Shown: piece by piece, positions 42,090 to 51,689 of the stretch
Layout: each line of letters starts with the position of its first letter
How positions within the stretch are numbered: position 1 is the first letter of the stretch
Origin: OLB7 sp966250335
Lineage (GTDB): Bacteria > Bacteroidota > Ignavibacteria > OLB7
Length of the DNA stretch: 64,000 nt
Direction of reading: 5' to 3'
Assembly: GCA_966250335.1 (NCBI GenBank)
Contig: CBINGZ010000001.1
Span: 1 to 64,000, forward strand
Translations under genes and position numbers: made by a program
The notes under the pieces: model-generated
What the model was told of the DNA's origin: nothing
Database searches by the model: none
The model's input: only the letters and a program-made list of their open reading frames with translations

Positions 42090-43216
42090 TACTTCTTGAC
42101 GAAGGGGGGCCGCGCGACGGTCGCCGGCGACTCCTTATCTCGAATTATGATATTGATAATCGTCCCCGGCTTCGTGTAGGCCGCATCGACATATCCCATA
42201 CCGATACCCTTGCCGAGCGTCGGCGACGAGGTGCCGCTGGTAACCTCTCCCACGAGGTTCCCGTCGACGGAGATCGGATAATGCTGCCTGGGGATCGCCC
42301 GCTCGTTCATGGTGAACCCGACGAGCTTGCGCGCCGGCTTCTCCGCCTTGGCCGTTGCGATCACGTCGCTTCCGTTGAACTCTCCCTTCTCCAGCTTGGT
42401 GATCCAGCCGAGCCCGGCCTCGATCGTGTTGGTCGTGTCGTCGATGTCGTTGCCGTAGAGGCAGTAGCCCATCTCCAGGCGGAGGGTGTCGCGCGCGCCG
42501 AGCCCGGCCGGCTCGATCCCGAACTCCCGGCCCGCCTCCATGATCGCGTTCCAGACCTGCTCGCCGACGGCGACGTCGCTGGCAAAATAGATCTCGAATC
42601 CGACCTCGCCGGTGTAACCGGTACGGGAGAGGATCGCGGGGACCCCGGCGATCGTCCCTTCGGCGAAGTGATAATATTCGATCGCGTTGAGATCGGTATC
42701 GGTCAGCTTCGAGAGGGTCTCGATCGCCTTTGGTCCCTGCACCGCCAGGAGCGAGTAATCGTCCGAGACGTTGTTCAGTTCCACACCCTCGATCACGTTC
42801 TCCTGCATCCAGGTGAAGTCCTTCTCGATGTTGGAGGCGTTGATCACCAGCAGGTAATCCTCCTCCCCTTTACGATAGACCAGCAGATCGTCCACGATGC
42901 CGCCGTTGGGGTAGCACATCGCGCTGTACTGTGCCTGGCCGTCGGTCAGGGCCGCCGCGTTGTTGACGGTGATCTTCTGGATGAACTCCAGCGCGCCCGG
43001 TCCCTTCACCGTGACCTCGCCCATGTGCGATACATCGAAGACGCCCGCGCGCTCGCGGACGGCCGTGTGCTCGGCGACGATCCCCTTGTAGAGGACCGGC
43101 ATCTCGAAGCCCGCGAACCCGACGATCTTGGCGCCGTGGCGGACGTGAAGATCGTAGAACGCCGTACGCTTCAGCTTCGTCTCCTCGGCGACCGAGGGGG
43201 ATGTGGTTTCTGACAT
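42089..43216 (-). CDS. gcvT: Glycine-cleavage T protein (aminomethyltransferase)
   Basis: A 375-residue enzyme that transfers the methylene carbon from the H protein to tetrahydrofolate, releasing ammonia. Motifs: YDLHVRHGAKIVGFAGFEMP, VFDVSHMGEV, AILSRTGYTGEVGFEIY (with the catalytic-region Asp/Glu), GLGARDTLRLEMGYCLYG, and the GTSSPTLGKGIGMGYV segment. An AGGA ribosome site precedes the start. The other glycine-cleavage genes are not in the window. It overlaps YbbR by one base and is preceded by the peptidase gene by 55 bases on the same strand. Confidence 0.95.
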   Translation of the reverse strand: MSETTSPSVAEETKLKRTAFYDLHVRHGAKIVGFAGFEMPVLYKGIVAEHTAVRERAGVFDVSHMGEVTVKGPGALEFIQKITVNNAAALTDGQAQYSAMCYPNGGIVDDLLVYRKGEEDYLLVINASNIEKDFTWMQENVIEGVELNNVSDDYSLLAVQGPKAIETLSKLTDTDLNAIEYYHFAEGTIAGVPAILSRTGYTGEVGFEIYFASDVAVGEQVWNAIMEAGREFGIEPAGLGARDTLRLEMGYCLYGNDIDDTTNTIEAGLGWITKLEKGEFNGSDVIATAKAEKPARKLVGFTMNERAIPRQHYPISVDGNLVGEVTSGTSSPTLGKGIGMGYVDAAYTKPGTIINIIIRDKESPATVARPPFVKK

Positions 43217-43271
43217 GATTCCTGCCTGCTTATGAAAAGTAGATGTTGTCGTCGTTTCCTCTTCCGGTTCC

Positions 43272-45380
43272 TTATCCCGGAACCGGCATGCCGAGAGCGC
43301 TCATGAGGAAGGCGCGGACCTCCGCCTCCTCCTCGATCATCAGCGACGTCGGTTTCCCAAGGCCGTGCCCGGCGTTGGTCGTCACACGGATCAGAACCGG
43401 CGTCTCCCCCTCGTGACATTCCTGCAGCCTGGCCGCAAACTTGAACGAGTGCGCGGGGACAACGCGGTCGTCATGGTCACCCGTGGTAACCAGCGTCGCC
43501 GGATAGCTCGTTCCCTCGGCAAGATTATGGAGCGGGGAATAGCCGTAGAGCGTCCGGAACTGCTCCTCGTCGTCGCTGATCCCGTAATCGCCCCGCCATC
43601 CGATTCCTATCGTGAATCGATGATATCGGAGCATATCCATCACCCCCACGCCGGGGTTCGCCGCCGCGAAGAGATCGGGGCGTCTGCACATGACGGCGCC
43701 CACCAGAAGACCGCCGTTCGAGCGGCCGGTCATGGCGAGCTTCGCCGGCGATGTATATCCTTCAGCGATAAGATACTCCGCCCCCGCCTCGAAATCTTCA
43801 AACACCTTCTCCTTCCGTTCCAGCGTTCCCGCCCTGTACCACTCCTCCCCGAACTCGCCGCCGCCACGCAGGCAGACGACCGCGTGGATGCCGCCGTTCT
43901 CCACCCAGAGAAGATCGCCGACGGTGAAGACGGGGGTGAGGGGGACGTTGAACCCGCCGTACCCGTAGAGGAGCGTGGGGTTCAGACCGTTCAGCTCCAG
44001 ATCACGACGGTGGGTCACGAACATCGGAACGCGAGTGCCGTCCTTGCTGGTGAACCAGAGCTGCCGGCTGACATAGTCGTCGCGGTCGAACTTCACCTCC
44101 GCCGCCCAGTAGAGCCGGCTCTTTCCGGTTGCGATATTGTAGCGATAGATCGAAACCGGATAGAGATAGGAGGTAAAGGAATAGAAGATCTCCGTGTCGT
44201 CCCGCTGCCCGCTCGCCACCCCGACGCTGCCGACCGTCGGCAGTTCGATATCTCCCAGAGCTTCCCCCTCCATCGAGAAGAGGGCGATCCGGCTGCAGGC
44301 GTTGTGCATGTAGGTGACGACGAAACGATCGCCGGCGATGGTGGCGGAGGAGATCACATCCTCGCTCTCCGATATGAGCGTCCTCCAGTTCTCCTGTTCC
44401 GGACGCTCCATGTCGACCACGATGATCTTCCCGCGCGCCGCGCCGAGATTCGTCATGAGGTAGAGAAGAGGGCCGTCGTTGCCGACCAGATGGTAGTAGC
44501 CGTTCCACTCGTCCACCACCGGGACGGCGGGGCCCGTCAGGTTCGGGGCGAGCGGGTCGAGCAGGTCGACGACGTAGAGCCTGTTCTGCGAGCTGGAGAG
44601 CGCCAGGGTGATCAGCAGATAACGACCATCTTCCGTAAGCTCGGAGATCACGAACCAGTCGGGATGATCGGGACGCGAGTAGATCGGAAGATCCTCCTCC
44701 TGCGATGTTCCAAGCCGATGGTAGTAGAGGCTGTGGTTCCTGTTGAGCCCGCTGAGCTCACTTCCGTCCGTCGGCTCCGGAAAACGGGAGTAGAAAAAGC
44801 CGCGACCGTCGTTCGTCCATTCGGTGTGGGAGAACTTGACCCGGCGGATGACGTCGGGAAGATCCTCCCCCGTCTCGACGTCGCGCACGCCGTACTCCAC
44901 CCAGTCGGAGCCGGCATGGGCAAGACCGTATGCCAGATAGCGCCCGTCGTGGCTGACGGCGTAGTCGGTCAGCGCCGTGGTGCCGTCGGTCGAGAGGAGA
45001 TTGATATCGAGCAGGACGGTCGGCTCGGCGTCGAGCGAGGTCTGGGTGCAGAGGACCGGCTGGTCCTGCAGGCCGTCGTTTCTCTGGAAGAAATATCGGT
45101 TCCCCTTGCGGAAGGGAGCGCTTCTGCGCGAATAGTTCCAGAGCTCCCTGAGCCGTGCAAGGATCGGCTCGCGATGCGGGATGGCATCGAGATACGCGGT
45201 CGTGACCTCGTTCTGCTCCTTCACCCATTCCAGCGTCTCGGAGGCATTGTCATCCTCCAGCCAGCGGTAGGGGTCGGCGACCGACACGCCGTGGTAGTCG
45301 TCGACCTGGTCGACCTTTCTCGTTCTGGGATAGATAATGCCCCCCTTTCCGGAGCGCTCGTTCGAATCTATATATGCCAT
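43272..45380 (-). CDS. Prolyl oligopeptidase (S9A family)
   Basis: A 702-residue serine peptidase that cuts after proline in small peptides. An N-terminal seven-bladed propeller (DPYRWLEDDNASETLEWVKEQ is the characteristic start; split here at DPYRWLEDDN) gates a C-terminal alpha/beta hydrolase domain with Ser in GRSNGGLL, Asp in GDHDDRVVP and His in NAGHGLG. The lack of a signal peptide suggests a cytoplasmic role, or release by an unrecognised path. Reads leftward with gcvT and YbbR. No prolyl-specific anomalies were seen. Confidence 0.93.
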   Translation of the reverse strand: MAYIDSNERSGKGGIIYPRTRKVDQVDDYHGVSVADPYRWLEDDNASETLEWVKEQNEVTTAYLDAIPHREPILARLRELWNYSRRSAPFRKGNRYFFQRNDGLQDQPVLCTQTSLDAEPTVLLDINLLSTDGTTALTDYAVSHDGRYLAYGLAHAGSDWVEYGVRDVETGEDLPDVIRRVKFSHTEWTNDGRGFFYSRFPEPTDGSELSGLNRNHSLYYHRLGTSQEEDLPIYSRPDHPDWFVISELTEDGRYLLITLALSSSQNRLYVVDLLDPLAPNLTGPAVPVVDEWNGYYHLVGNDGPLLYLMTNLGAARGKIIVVDMERPEQENWRTLISESEDVISSATIAGDRFVVTYMHNACSRIALFSMEGEALGDIELPTVGSVGVASGQRDDTEIFYSFTSYLYPVSIYRYNIATGKSRLYWAAEVKFDRDDYVSRQLWFTSKDGTRVPMFVTHRRDLELNGLNPTLLYGYGGFNVPLTPVFTVGDLLWVENGGIHAVVCLRGGGEFGEEWYRAGTLERKEKVFEDFEAGAEYLIAEGYTSPAKLAMTGRSNGGLLVGAVMCRRPDLFAAANPGVGVMDMLRYHRFTIGIGWRGDYGISDDEEQFRTLYGYSPLHNLAEGTSYPATLVTTGDHDDRVVPAHSFKFAARLQECHEGETPVLIRVTTNAGHGLGKPTSLMIEEEAEVRAFLMSALGMPVPG

Positions 45381-45671
45381 GAAGAGATAATGCTTGACGT
45401 AGAGTAAAAGATGCCGGGCCCCTCCGGAACCCGACCGTACACGATCCCCCCTTCCGGTGCAGTCCCTGGAGATGCCGACCGCGACAGGGAGTCGAACTTA
45501 CGAAAGGAGCGGCAGACCTGGTAGCCGTGCCGGGAGGGAGTGGGGAGCGGAAGCGTTGCAAGCCGTAATCATTCACCGTAGCTTCGGGACGCAACTCGAA
45601 CACGGCGAGCCCTTCGGGGCGCTCCCTCCGCTCACGCTCAATCCTTTTCAGACAATTCTCAACGATTCCCA
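45381..45671. other. Intergenic region
   Basis: 290 bases between divergent genes, no gene seen. A GCCC-TTCG-GGGC hairpin with a stable tetraloop lies at 45609-45620 and resembles the modules of the two large palindromic repeats, so it may be a decayed fragment of one. Confidence 0.35.
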
Positions 45672-48110
45672 ATGGACCAGACGCTCCCCGACCGCGTGCC
45701 CGGACATCTCTTCACCCTCATCGTGTCCCTCTGTATCATCGCTCTCATGGTCGCCGGAACCGGGCGTACGGCCCTGGCGCAGACCATCCCCGCCGACACG
45801 CTGATCGAGCGGAGCCTGCGGACCGTGGACCTCCCCCGTTTCGAATGGGAGGGTGATCCGGAGCCGCTCCGTTCCCGCATCGGTTTCTACACCAACGAGG
45901 TGCCGGGGGATTCCATCGTGAAAGGAGCCGATCTCCCGGCCGGCGCGAAGGCGTTCAGGATCTGGCATATCATGCCGCACTGGCCGGCCGACGAGTCGGG
46001 ACTCTACATCGGCGACATCGTCCTGATGATGGATGGGAAACCGATCGGCGACTCCCTCTACTACGGCGACGAGTTCGTAAGCATCAAGGCACGAGATATT
46101 CCGCCCGGCGACACGGTTCGCTTTACGATCCAGCGGGACGGAGCCGTACGAGTGATCCCGGTCCGGCTCGAAACCGGCAAAAGAACACCGATGGGAGAGC
46201 TCGGGTTCGACCGCGCGGGGCGGCGGAGCGATCCGTTCGGCGACATCAGGAAGGGAGGCTGGCTTCAGAAGACGCTGGAGGAGAAGGGATTGACGGAGTG
46301 GTCGAGGACGATCGGCAAGCAGCTGCGGATCGTGGCCGATCAGGATTTCTGCACGGCCCCATTCACCGAGCGACCGAACCCGTGGCGGCTGACGGCCGTC
46401 ACCTATCTCCACAACCATCCCACAAGGGTTGGAGCATATTCCAGAAAAATATCGGATGACGTATGGAAGGGGATGGATGCCGCCGGATTCCGGGGGGCGA
46501 TTCAGGAGATGGGGAGATACCTCGATTTCCCCACGGGACGTGAGGACAGGGTCGTCCTCCCCTCCACGGCGGAGGCGCTGACGGCGCGGATCGCCGACGC
46601 GCAGGCCTTTGCCGACAAGGGGTACATGCCGGTCCGTTCCGAGCTCGATTCGCTGGTGGCCCATCTGGCGAGGATTCTCGACATGAACAACGACTGGGAG
46701 GTGAAGCTCGACTCGATCGCCGATCGGATCGAACGCCGGGGGGCCCGTCAGGAGTCTGAACGGAAGCTCGTGGAGATCTTCGCGGCCGCCGACAGAGTGA
46801 CGATGAGCTATCTGCTTCAGGCCGGCGGGATGGTCGCGTCGCTGGCCGATACCGCCATGATCGCATCGCTTCGCGAGATGGCGGGAACAACCTCCGGCGG
46901 AGCGGCCGGCGAGCCGGGTGTGGAGGGGACCGTCCTCCGCGCCTGGGACGCTTCGTTCGGACGCTGCGTGATCGGCGGACCCGGCCCGAACAGATATACA
47001 GGGGAACACAGGCTCATCATCGACATCGGGGGAGACGACGTCTACGAGGTTCCCGCAACTCCCCCCGCCTCGATCCGCTTCACGGCCGATCTGGAAGGGA
47101 ACGATCTCTATGCGAGCGAATCGGTCGGCCAGGGAGCGGGGTTCGGGGCGATCGACGTCCTCGCCGATTTCGCGGGGAACGACACGTATCGATCGGCGAT
47201 GTACTCTCAGGGAGCCGGTCTGCTGGGGGTCGGCGTGCTTGCGGACTTCGCCGGAGACGACATCTACACGGCGCGCTGGTGCTCGCAGGGAGCGGCGTTT
47301 CTGGGAGTGGGGGTGCTCTACGACAGGCGGGGAGGCGATATCTACAATTCCGAGATATACTCCCAGGCCTTCGGCTACGCCCGCGGTTTCGGGGCGCTGA
47401 TGGACGATGAAGGGAACGACACCTACCGGGTGGGCTGGAAGCATACCGACTCCCGTTACCCCGGCCGGGCGCATCTGGCGCTCTCGCAGGGCTTCGGCTA
47501 CGGCATGCGTCCCTGGACCACGGGGGTGGGGACCGACGGCGGCATAGGAATGCTGAGCGACAGGAAGGGACACGATCTCTACGCCTCCGATTTCTTCAGC
47601 CAGGGGAGCAGCTACTGGTACGCGCTCGGCATCCTCCATGACGGCGAGGGGTGCGACCGCTACACGGCGGGACAGTATTCGCAGGGGAGCGGCATCCACC
47701 TCTCGTTCGGGGCGCTTCTCGACGACTCGGGAGACGATATGTACGACGCCTACGCCGGACTGGAGCAGGGGAACGCGCACGACTGGTCGGCCGGCTGTCT
47801 GGAGGACGCCGCCGGCAACGACACCTACCGCGGCGCCGGCAGCAGCCAGGGCTCCGCACTGAACGTCTCCTACGCCTGGCTCCTCGACGGAGAGGGGAAC
47901 GACGAATACTACGCCAAACTCAGCGACACCACCCACAGCCAGGGAGGAGGGAACTACAACCGCCCCCGCGCCCACGGCTCCCTGGGTCTGCTCCTCGATA
48001 TGGGAAAGGGGACCGACTACTACGTCGAACCGCGGGTAATCCCCGGCCAGGCGGTGGTCAAGGGGAACAAGGGGATGATCTATGACGAGGGTGAGCCGCC
48101 GAAGAAGTGA
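45672..48110 (+). CDS. Exported PDZ-like and GxDxY/SQG repeat protein
   Basis: An 812-residue exported protein (signal peptide ending about residue 36, ALAQ). Residues about 90-160 look like a PDZ domain (IGDIVLMMDGKPIGDSLYYG). A helical middle section follows. From about residue 447 to the C-terminus there are twelve GxDxY strands (EGNDLY, AGNDTY, AGDDIY, EGNDEY and others), each followed by a glycine-rich turn and, in most, SQGxG then GxGxLxD, a period of about 24-40 residues. Acidic Asp/Asn positions suggest calcium-stabilised beta-solenoid coils, but this is inference. No T9SS tail was seen. Function unknown; the adjacent genes also encode exported proteins. Confidence 0.75.
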   Translation: MDQTLPDRVPGHLFTLIVSLCIIALMVAGTGRTALAQTIPADTLIERSLRTVDLPRFEWEGDPEPLRSRIGFYTNEVPGDSIVKGADLPAGAKAFRIWHIMPHWPADESGLYIGDIVLMMDGKPIGDSLYYGDEFVSIKARDIPPGDTVRFTIQRDGAVRVIPVRLETGKRTPMGELGFDRAGRRSDPFGDIRKGGWLQKTLEEKGLTEWSRTIGKQLRIVADQDFCTAPFTERPNPWRLTAVTYLHNHPTRVGAYSRKISDDVWKGMDAAGFRGAIQEMGRYLDFPTGREDRVVLPSTAEALTARIADAQAFADKGYMPVRSELDSLVAHLARILDMNNDWEVKLDSIADRIERRGARQESERKLVEIFAAADRVTMSYLLQAGGMVASLADTAMIASLREMAGTTSGGAAGEPGVEGTVLRAWDASFGRCVIGGPGPNRYTGEHRLIIDIGGDDVYEVPATPPASIRFTADLEGNDLYASESVGQGAGFGAIDVLADFAGNDTYRSAMYSQGAGLLGVGVLADFAGDDIYTARWCSQGAAFLGVGVLYDRRGGDIYNSEIYSQAFGYARGFGALMDDEGNDTYRVGWKHTDSRYPGRAHLALSQGFGYGMRPWTTGVGTDGGIGMLSDRKGHDLYASDFFSQGSSYWYALGILHDGEGCDRYTAGQYSQGSGIHLSFGALLDDSGDDMYDAYAGLEQGNAHDWSAGCLEDAAGNDTYRGAGSSQGSALNVSYAWLLDGEGNDEYYAKLSDTTHSQGGGNYNRPRAHGSLGLLLDMGKGTDYYVEPRVIPGQAVVKGNKGMIYDEGEPPKK

Positions 48111-48129
48111 TCATCATTATGAGATGTGA

Positions 48130-48163
48130 AAGGGGATGCATCGGCGGTTCGATGCATCCCCTT
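48130..48163. terminator. Bidirectional terminator hairpin
   Basis: A perfect 14-base-pair stem (AAGGGGATGCATCG with its complement, loop GCGGTT), 20 bases past the solenoid-protein stop and 70 bases past the stop of the converging gene. Confidence 0.75.
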
Positions 48164-48230
48164 GCGATATAGGCTCCTTGCTCGCTCATCGATCGGAACG
48201 GCGCGTTCATTTACGCAAAGCGATATTCCC

Positions 48231-48740
48231 CTACCAGGGGGCGGAGCAGTCGTTTCCCGGTTTGCAGCAGTTGCCGCCGGGGATCTTGTAGCCCTCTATG
48301 CATTTGCCGTGGACGATCGTTCCCTTTTTCGGCGGCTTCCCCTTGATGAGGATTTCGCAGTCGCAGAGGTTGAGGAAGACGCAGTTTCCATTGATGATGA
48401 TCGCCTCGCAGCATCTGCACGGACCGCAGCCGCAGGCCATGCCGCCGCCGCTCCCACCGCTTCCTCCACTCCCACCGCTTCCTCCACTCCCGCCGCTTCC
48501 TCCGCTGCCGCCGCTTCCGCCTCCGCTGCCGTATCCTCTCCATCCGTTTCCGCCGAAGTCCCCCCCTTCGAACCACCAGTCGAGAAACCCGGAGAGCGAG
48601 CCGCCCCCCATCCAGGAACCGATACCGCCGCCCGAGAAAACAGGCTGCGGCGGAATCTCACCGCGCGAATATGCCGGGCACGCAAGGCCGATTCCGAGCA
48701 CGATACAGCCGATCGCGCTCGCGATAATGGATCGTATCAT
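48231..48740 (-). CDS. Small secreted Gly-Ser and Cys-rich protein
   Basis: A 169-residue exported protein. Signal peptide about residues 1-25 (IGCIVLGIGLACPAYS). Then an aromatic Gly segment (WMGGGSLSGFLDWWFEGGDF), about ten SGG units as a flexible linker, and a compact domain with twelve cysteines in about 70 residues (ACGCGPCRCCEA, CVFLNLCDC, KCIEGYKIPGGNCCKPGNDC). The even cysteine count suggests disulfide bonding or metal binding outside the cytoplasm. No family was recognised. Convergent with the solenoid-repeat protein gene across a strong terminator. Confidence 0.6.
   Translation of the reverse strand: MIRSIIASAIGCIVLGIGLACPAYSRGEIPPQPVFSGGGIGSWMGGGSLSGFLDWWFEGGDFGGNGWRGYGSGGGSGGSGGSGGSGGSGGSGGSGGSGGGMACGCGPCRCCEAIIINGNCVFLNLCDCEILIKGKPPKKGTIVHGKCIEGYKIPGGNCCKPGNDCSAPW
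48451..48530 (-). repeat. 18-bp tandem repeat coding for SGG units
   Basis: Exact copies of CTCCCACCGCTTCCTCCA at 48451-48468 and 48469-48486, then degenerating copies to about 48530. The identity at silent positions indicates recent expansion, so copy number likely differs between strains. Confidence 0.75.
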
Positions 48741-48776
48741 GAAATGTCGTTGTTGAGAAGTTGAGTGGATACCGGA

Positions 48777-49901
48777 CTATTCGGAAATCACAACCTTGTG
48801 CGACCGCACAAGAACCCCGTCGGCAAAGCATGCCACGAAATAGACGCCGGGAGCCGCGAACCTGTGACGCACCCTCTGCTCTCCCGACGCCGCGGACGCC
48901 ATGAACGGCAGGTAGAGAAGCGCCCCGTTGATATCGTACACGCCGATCGATGAGGCGGCATCTCCCTCCGGCGGCGTAAACCGTATCTCCACGACCGAGG
49001 GATCGCCGCGCACATATCGCACAGCGAGACGTGGGTCATCACCGGTCGCCCGCTCCAGTTCGGAGGGAGCATAGCGCGCGAACAATCCTCCGGTCATCGC
49101 CAGGTACTCCTGCCAGATCGGATTGTCGAGCCGTTTCGAGATCCCGATCCCGATCTCATCCTCCCTCGAAAACCAGTAGGGGCCCGGCCCCCGATGATAG
49201 AGGCGCACGCGGATGTAGACCTGCTCTCCCTCCAGAGCGGGCGGGATACGATAGTTCGCCCTCGCCATGAGCGGCCGGCTTCCGTGCACGGCCGGACGCC
49301 CGATCTGCGTTCTCGGCAGAACACCGATGCTGTCCAGCAGAGCAACGACCGTCGAATCCGATCTTCTCACCAGCTCGACGCTGTAGTCGAGCGTGTCAAG
49401 TGAATAAAAGTTGTTCGTGTCCTGCAGCCGGGTCAGAGGATTCATCCACCCGAACTCACGATAGAAGCTGATAGTGTCGCCGTGATGAACCGTGAACGTG
49501 TCGGTGCAATTGTTCGCGTTCAGATACGATGTCGGCGCGTTGACGAACGAGCCCTCCTTCCATGTCGAAAGGGGAATTCTCGTGCGGTTGTTCCTGAACT
49601 CCGTAATCATGTACTCCACCAGACAGAGAGAATCGTAGGACATGTAGAAGCCGAGCTGCGCGGCCACGTCGAGCGGATCGGTCGTGTCTCCGCCTGGGCG
49701 GAGCAGCAGTATCGTATTGCTGTCTTCGATGGTGACCCACAGTTCGGGATGCAGCTCCCCGTCCCATGACGAATCGACGACGATCTGCGCGGAGGAGAGG
49801 GCCGTGGCCGTCAACATCCCCAGGATGCAGGTAAGCAGGGAGCGCAATGCGGTGGTCGTGATTCCTCTTCTGTTCAGCATGTCGGCAGATCCGACTGACA
49901 T
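48777..49901 (-). CDS. T9SS cargo protein of unknown function
   Basis: A 374-residue exported protein with a signal peptide at residues 15-37 (ALRSLLTCILGMLTATALSS). No enzyme motif was recognised in the body, which has beta-rich segments (DTLDYSVELVRRSDSTVVALL, split at DTLDYSVELV). The C-terminal 75 residues look like a T9SS sorting domain: SSIGVYDINGALLYLPFM, then GVYFVACFADGVLVRSHKVV. The start chosen has a CGGAGGG ribosome site four bases upstream; the longer frame is not coding. Reads leftward, divergent from the toroid-protein genes. Confidence 0.7.
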   Translation of the reverse strand: MSVGSADMLNRRGITTTALRSLLTCILGMLTATALSSAQIVVDSSWDGELHPELWVTIEDSNTILLLRPGGDTTDPLDVAAQLGFYMSYDSLCLVEYMITEFRNNRTRIPLSTWKEGSFVNAPTSYLNANNCTDTFTVHHGDTISFYREFGWMNPLTRLQDTNNFYSLDTLDYSVELVRRSDSTVVALLDSIGVLPRTQIGRPAVHGSRPLMARANYRIPPALEGEQVYIRVRLYHRGPGPYWFSREDEIGIGISKRLDNPIWQEYLAMTGGLFARYAPSELERATGDDPRLAVRYVRGDPSVVEIRFTPPEGDAASSIGVYDINGALLYLPFMASAASGEQRVRHRFAAPGVYFVACFADGVLVRSHKVVISE

Positions 49902-50303
49902 AGACCCTCCGGTTTCGGGTGAACGTTCCATTTCCATTCGCCCGGCAGGAACACGATGAAAACGTATCGCTCTCGGATCGGATATGCAAACACAAAATAT
50001 CGCACTATCAACATACTGCCGCCGGATCGCCAACATACTCACCACATCGGCCGGAGCCATCCGCGTCCCGATCATCCTCTGTCGCCCTGAAAACAGGGAA
50101 AAGGGCGAGGGGGAAATTTTCTCCGAAAAAAATCTTCACAAGACCGGTTACATCACGATTTCCCCTCGTCTTCCCGTTGTTCCCGCGGTGAACACTCCGG
50201 CCGGAAGCGTCTGCGCAGCGCAACCGGCACCCCATGCGGCGCCGGTTGCTCCGAATGGGACGGTCCATTCCATTCATGTCACATGACCACACGAGGGTTT
50301 ACC
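49902..50303. other. Divergent leader region with RNA hairpins
   Basis: 400 bases before the first toroid gene. It contains a 9-bp stem GCAACCGGC/GCCGGTTGC (50220-50228 with 50241-50249), a 6-bp stem GAATGG/CCATTC (50253-50258 with 50265-50270) and the palindrome TCATGTCACATGA (50274-50286), in a row up to the ribosome site of the downstream gene. This looks like a folded 5' leader. Confidence 0.5.
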
Positions 50304-51650
50304 ATGAACAGCTCTTACGCACGAAGCAACGGCCGCGGATCAGGCCGCGTCTATTTCTCCGCATCGCTTGTCGCCGTTGCGCTTGCCGCGGGCGGGTCCC
50401 TTCTGTTATCGGGACTCCGCGACGACGGCATGGGACCATACGGTCGTCAGGCGCATTATTATACCCCCGAGGAGGAAGGACCGAAGTTCTCGGCCGCGCC
50501 GCCGGGACTGGAACCGTTCATGGTCCGAGGCGTGGAATGGCTGGTGGATGCACAGCATGAGAGCGGCGGGTGGGGAGCGGGAAGCTCCAGCAATCAGCAG
50601 ATGCGCGATCCCCATAAAGTCGTCACCGACCCCGGCACCACCGCCTTTGCCGCCATGGCGCTCCTGCGCGCCGGGTACAACCCGCTCTCGGGGAAGCATC
50701 ATGAGGCGCTCCGCAAAGCGCTCGATCACCTTCTCACGATGGTCGAGAACTATAAGCAGGAAGGCCCGATGATCAGCGACGTCACCGGCACGCAGCCGCA
50801 GGCGAAGCTGGGAAGCTACGTCGACGTATCGCTCTGCGCTCAATTCTTCGGCCGCGCGCTCCCCGCCGTCGCCGACGACAAGACGCTTGCAAAACGGGTC
50901 GGGGACGCGCTCGACAAGTGCATCTCCAAGATCGAGGCATCGCAGAAGTCGGACGGAAGCTGGAACCACGGCGGATGGGCCCCGGTCCTTCAGTCGTCGA
51001 TGGCGAACAACGCCCTGGAGATGGCGCAGGTCGCCGGACGGAAGGTCGACACCTCCATTCTGCAGCGCTCACGCGACTACCAGAAAGGAAACTACAATGC
51101 AGCCGACGGAAAAGTACGTTCCGAAGCCGGCGCCGGCGTCGAGCTCTACGCAACCTCCAGCGGTCAGCGCGCCAGCGCCGACGAAGCCAAGCGGGCACAG
51201 GATCTGGTGTGGAACGCGAAGAAGGAGGGGAAGCTCGAGAACGACGCGGATATCAGTTACGAAACGCTTGTGAAGGCGGGCGCCTCGAAGAAGGATGCGG
51301 ACAACTGGTCGCGCGCCTACCAGCAGTATCGCGCCGCGGCCGATAAGATGGAAGATGAGAGGGTGCTGGCCGGGTTCGGCAACAACGGCGGCGAGGAGTT
51401 CCTCAGCTATATGCTCACCAGCGAGTCGATGGTCATGGCGGGCGGCAGCGAGTGGAAGAAATGGAACGGCAAGATGCAGGATCGTCTGCAGAAGATCCAG
51501 AACAGCGACGGAAGCTGGAGCGGCCACCACTGCATCACCAGCCCCGTCTTCTGCACGGCGGCCGTGCTTCTTTCTCTCACGGCGGATCGCGATCTTCAGG
51601 TGATCCAGGCCGAGCATTCGGCAAAGAGCCGCGGAGCGAACGTCCGCTGA
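50304..51650 (+). CDS. Alpha/alpha-toroid protein (squalene-cyclase-like fold)
   Basis: A 448-residue protein with one N-terminal membrane segment (about residues 18-35) or uncleaved signal. The body has repeated prenyltransferase/squalene-oxidase motifs: GVEWLVDAQHESGGWG (about 77-92), ALDKCISKIEASQKSDGSWN and RLQKIQNSDGSW near the end. These build an (alpha/alpha)6 barrel, but the catalytic DxDD acid motif of squalene cyclases is absent, so a binding or scaffold role is likely. The ATG chosen has a GAGGG ribosome site. A second toroid gene follows after 39 bases, so they probably form an operon. Confidence 0.75.
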   Translation: MNSSYARSNGRGSGRVYFSASLVAVALAAGGSLLLSGLRDDGMGPYGRQAHYYTPEEEGPKFSAAPPGLEPFMVRGVEWLVDAQHESGGWGAGSSSNQQMRDPHKVVTDPGTTAFAAMALLRAGYNPLSGKHHEALRKALDHLLTMVENYKQEGPMISDVTGTQPQAKLGSYVDVSLCAQFFGRALPAVADDKTLAKRVGDALDKCISKIEASQKSDGSWNHGGWAPVLQSSMANNALEMAQVAGRKVDTSILQRSRDYQKGNYNAADGKVRSEAGAGVELYATSSGQRASADEAKRAQDLVWNAKKEGKLENDADISYETLVKAGASKKDADNWSRAYQQYRAAADKMEDERVLAGFGNNGGEEFLSYMLTSESMVMAGGSEWKKWNGKMQDRLQKIQNSDGSWSGHHCITSPVFCTAAVLLSLTADRDLQVIQAEHSAKSRGANVR

Positions 51651-51689
51651 GAGACGGCACGCGAATCACATAACGATATTTTTGATTCG

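Noticed and set aside
45250..45672. A 140-codon - strand frame opposite the start of the peptidase and its upstream region
   Set aside because: Part of it is antisense to the peptidase N-terminus and the rest lies over the hairpin-bearing intergenic region; no domain.
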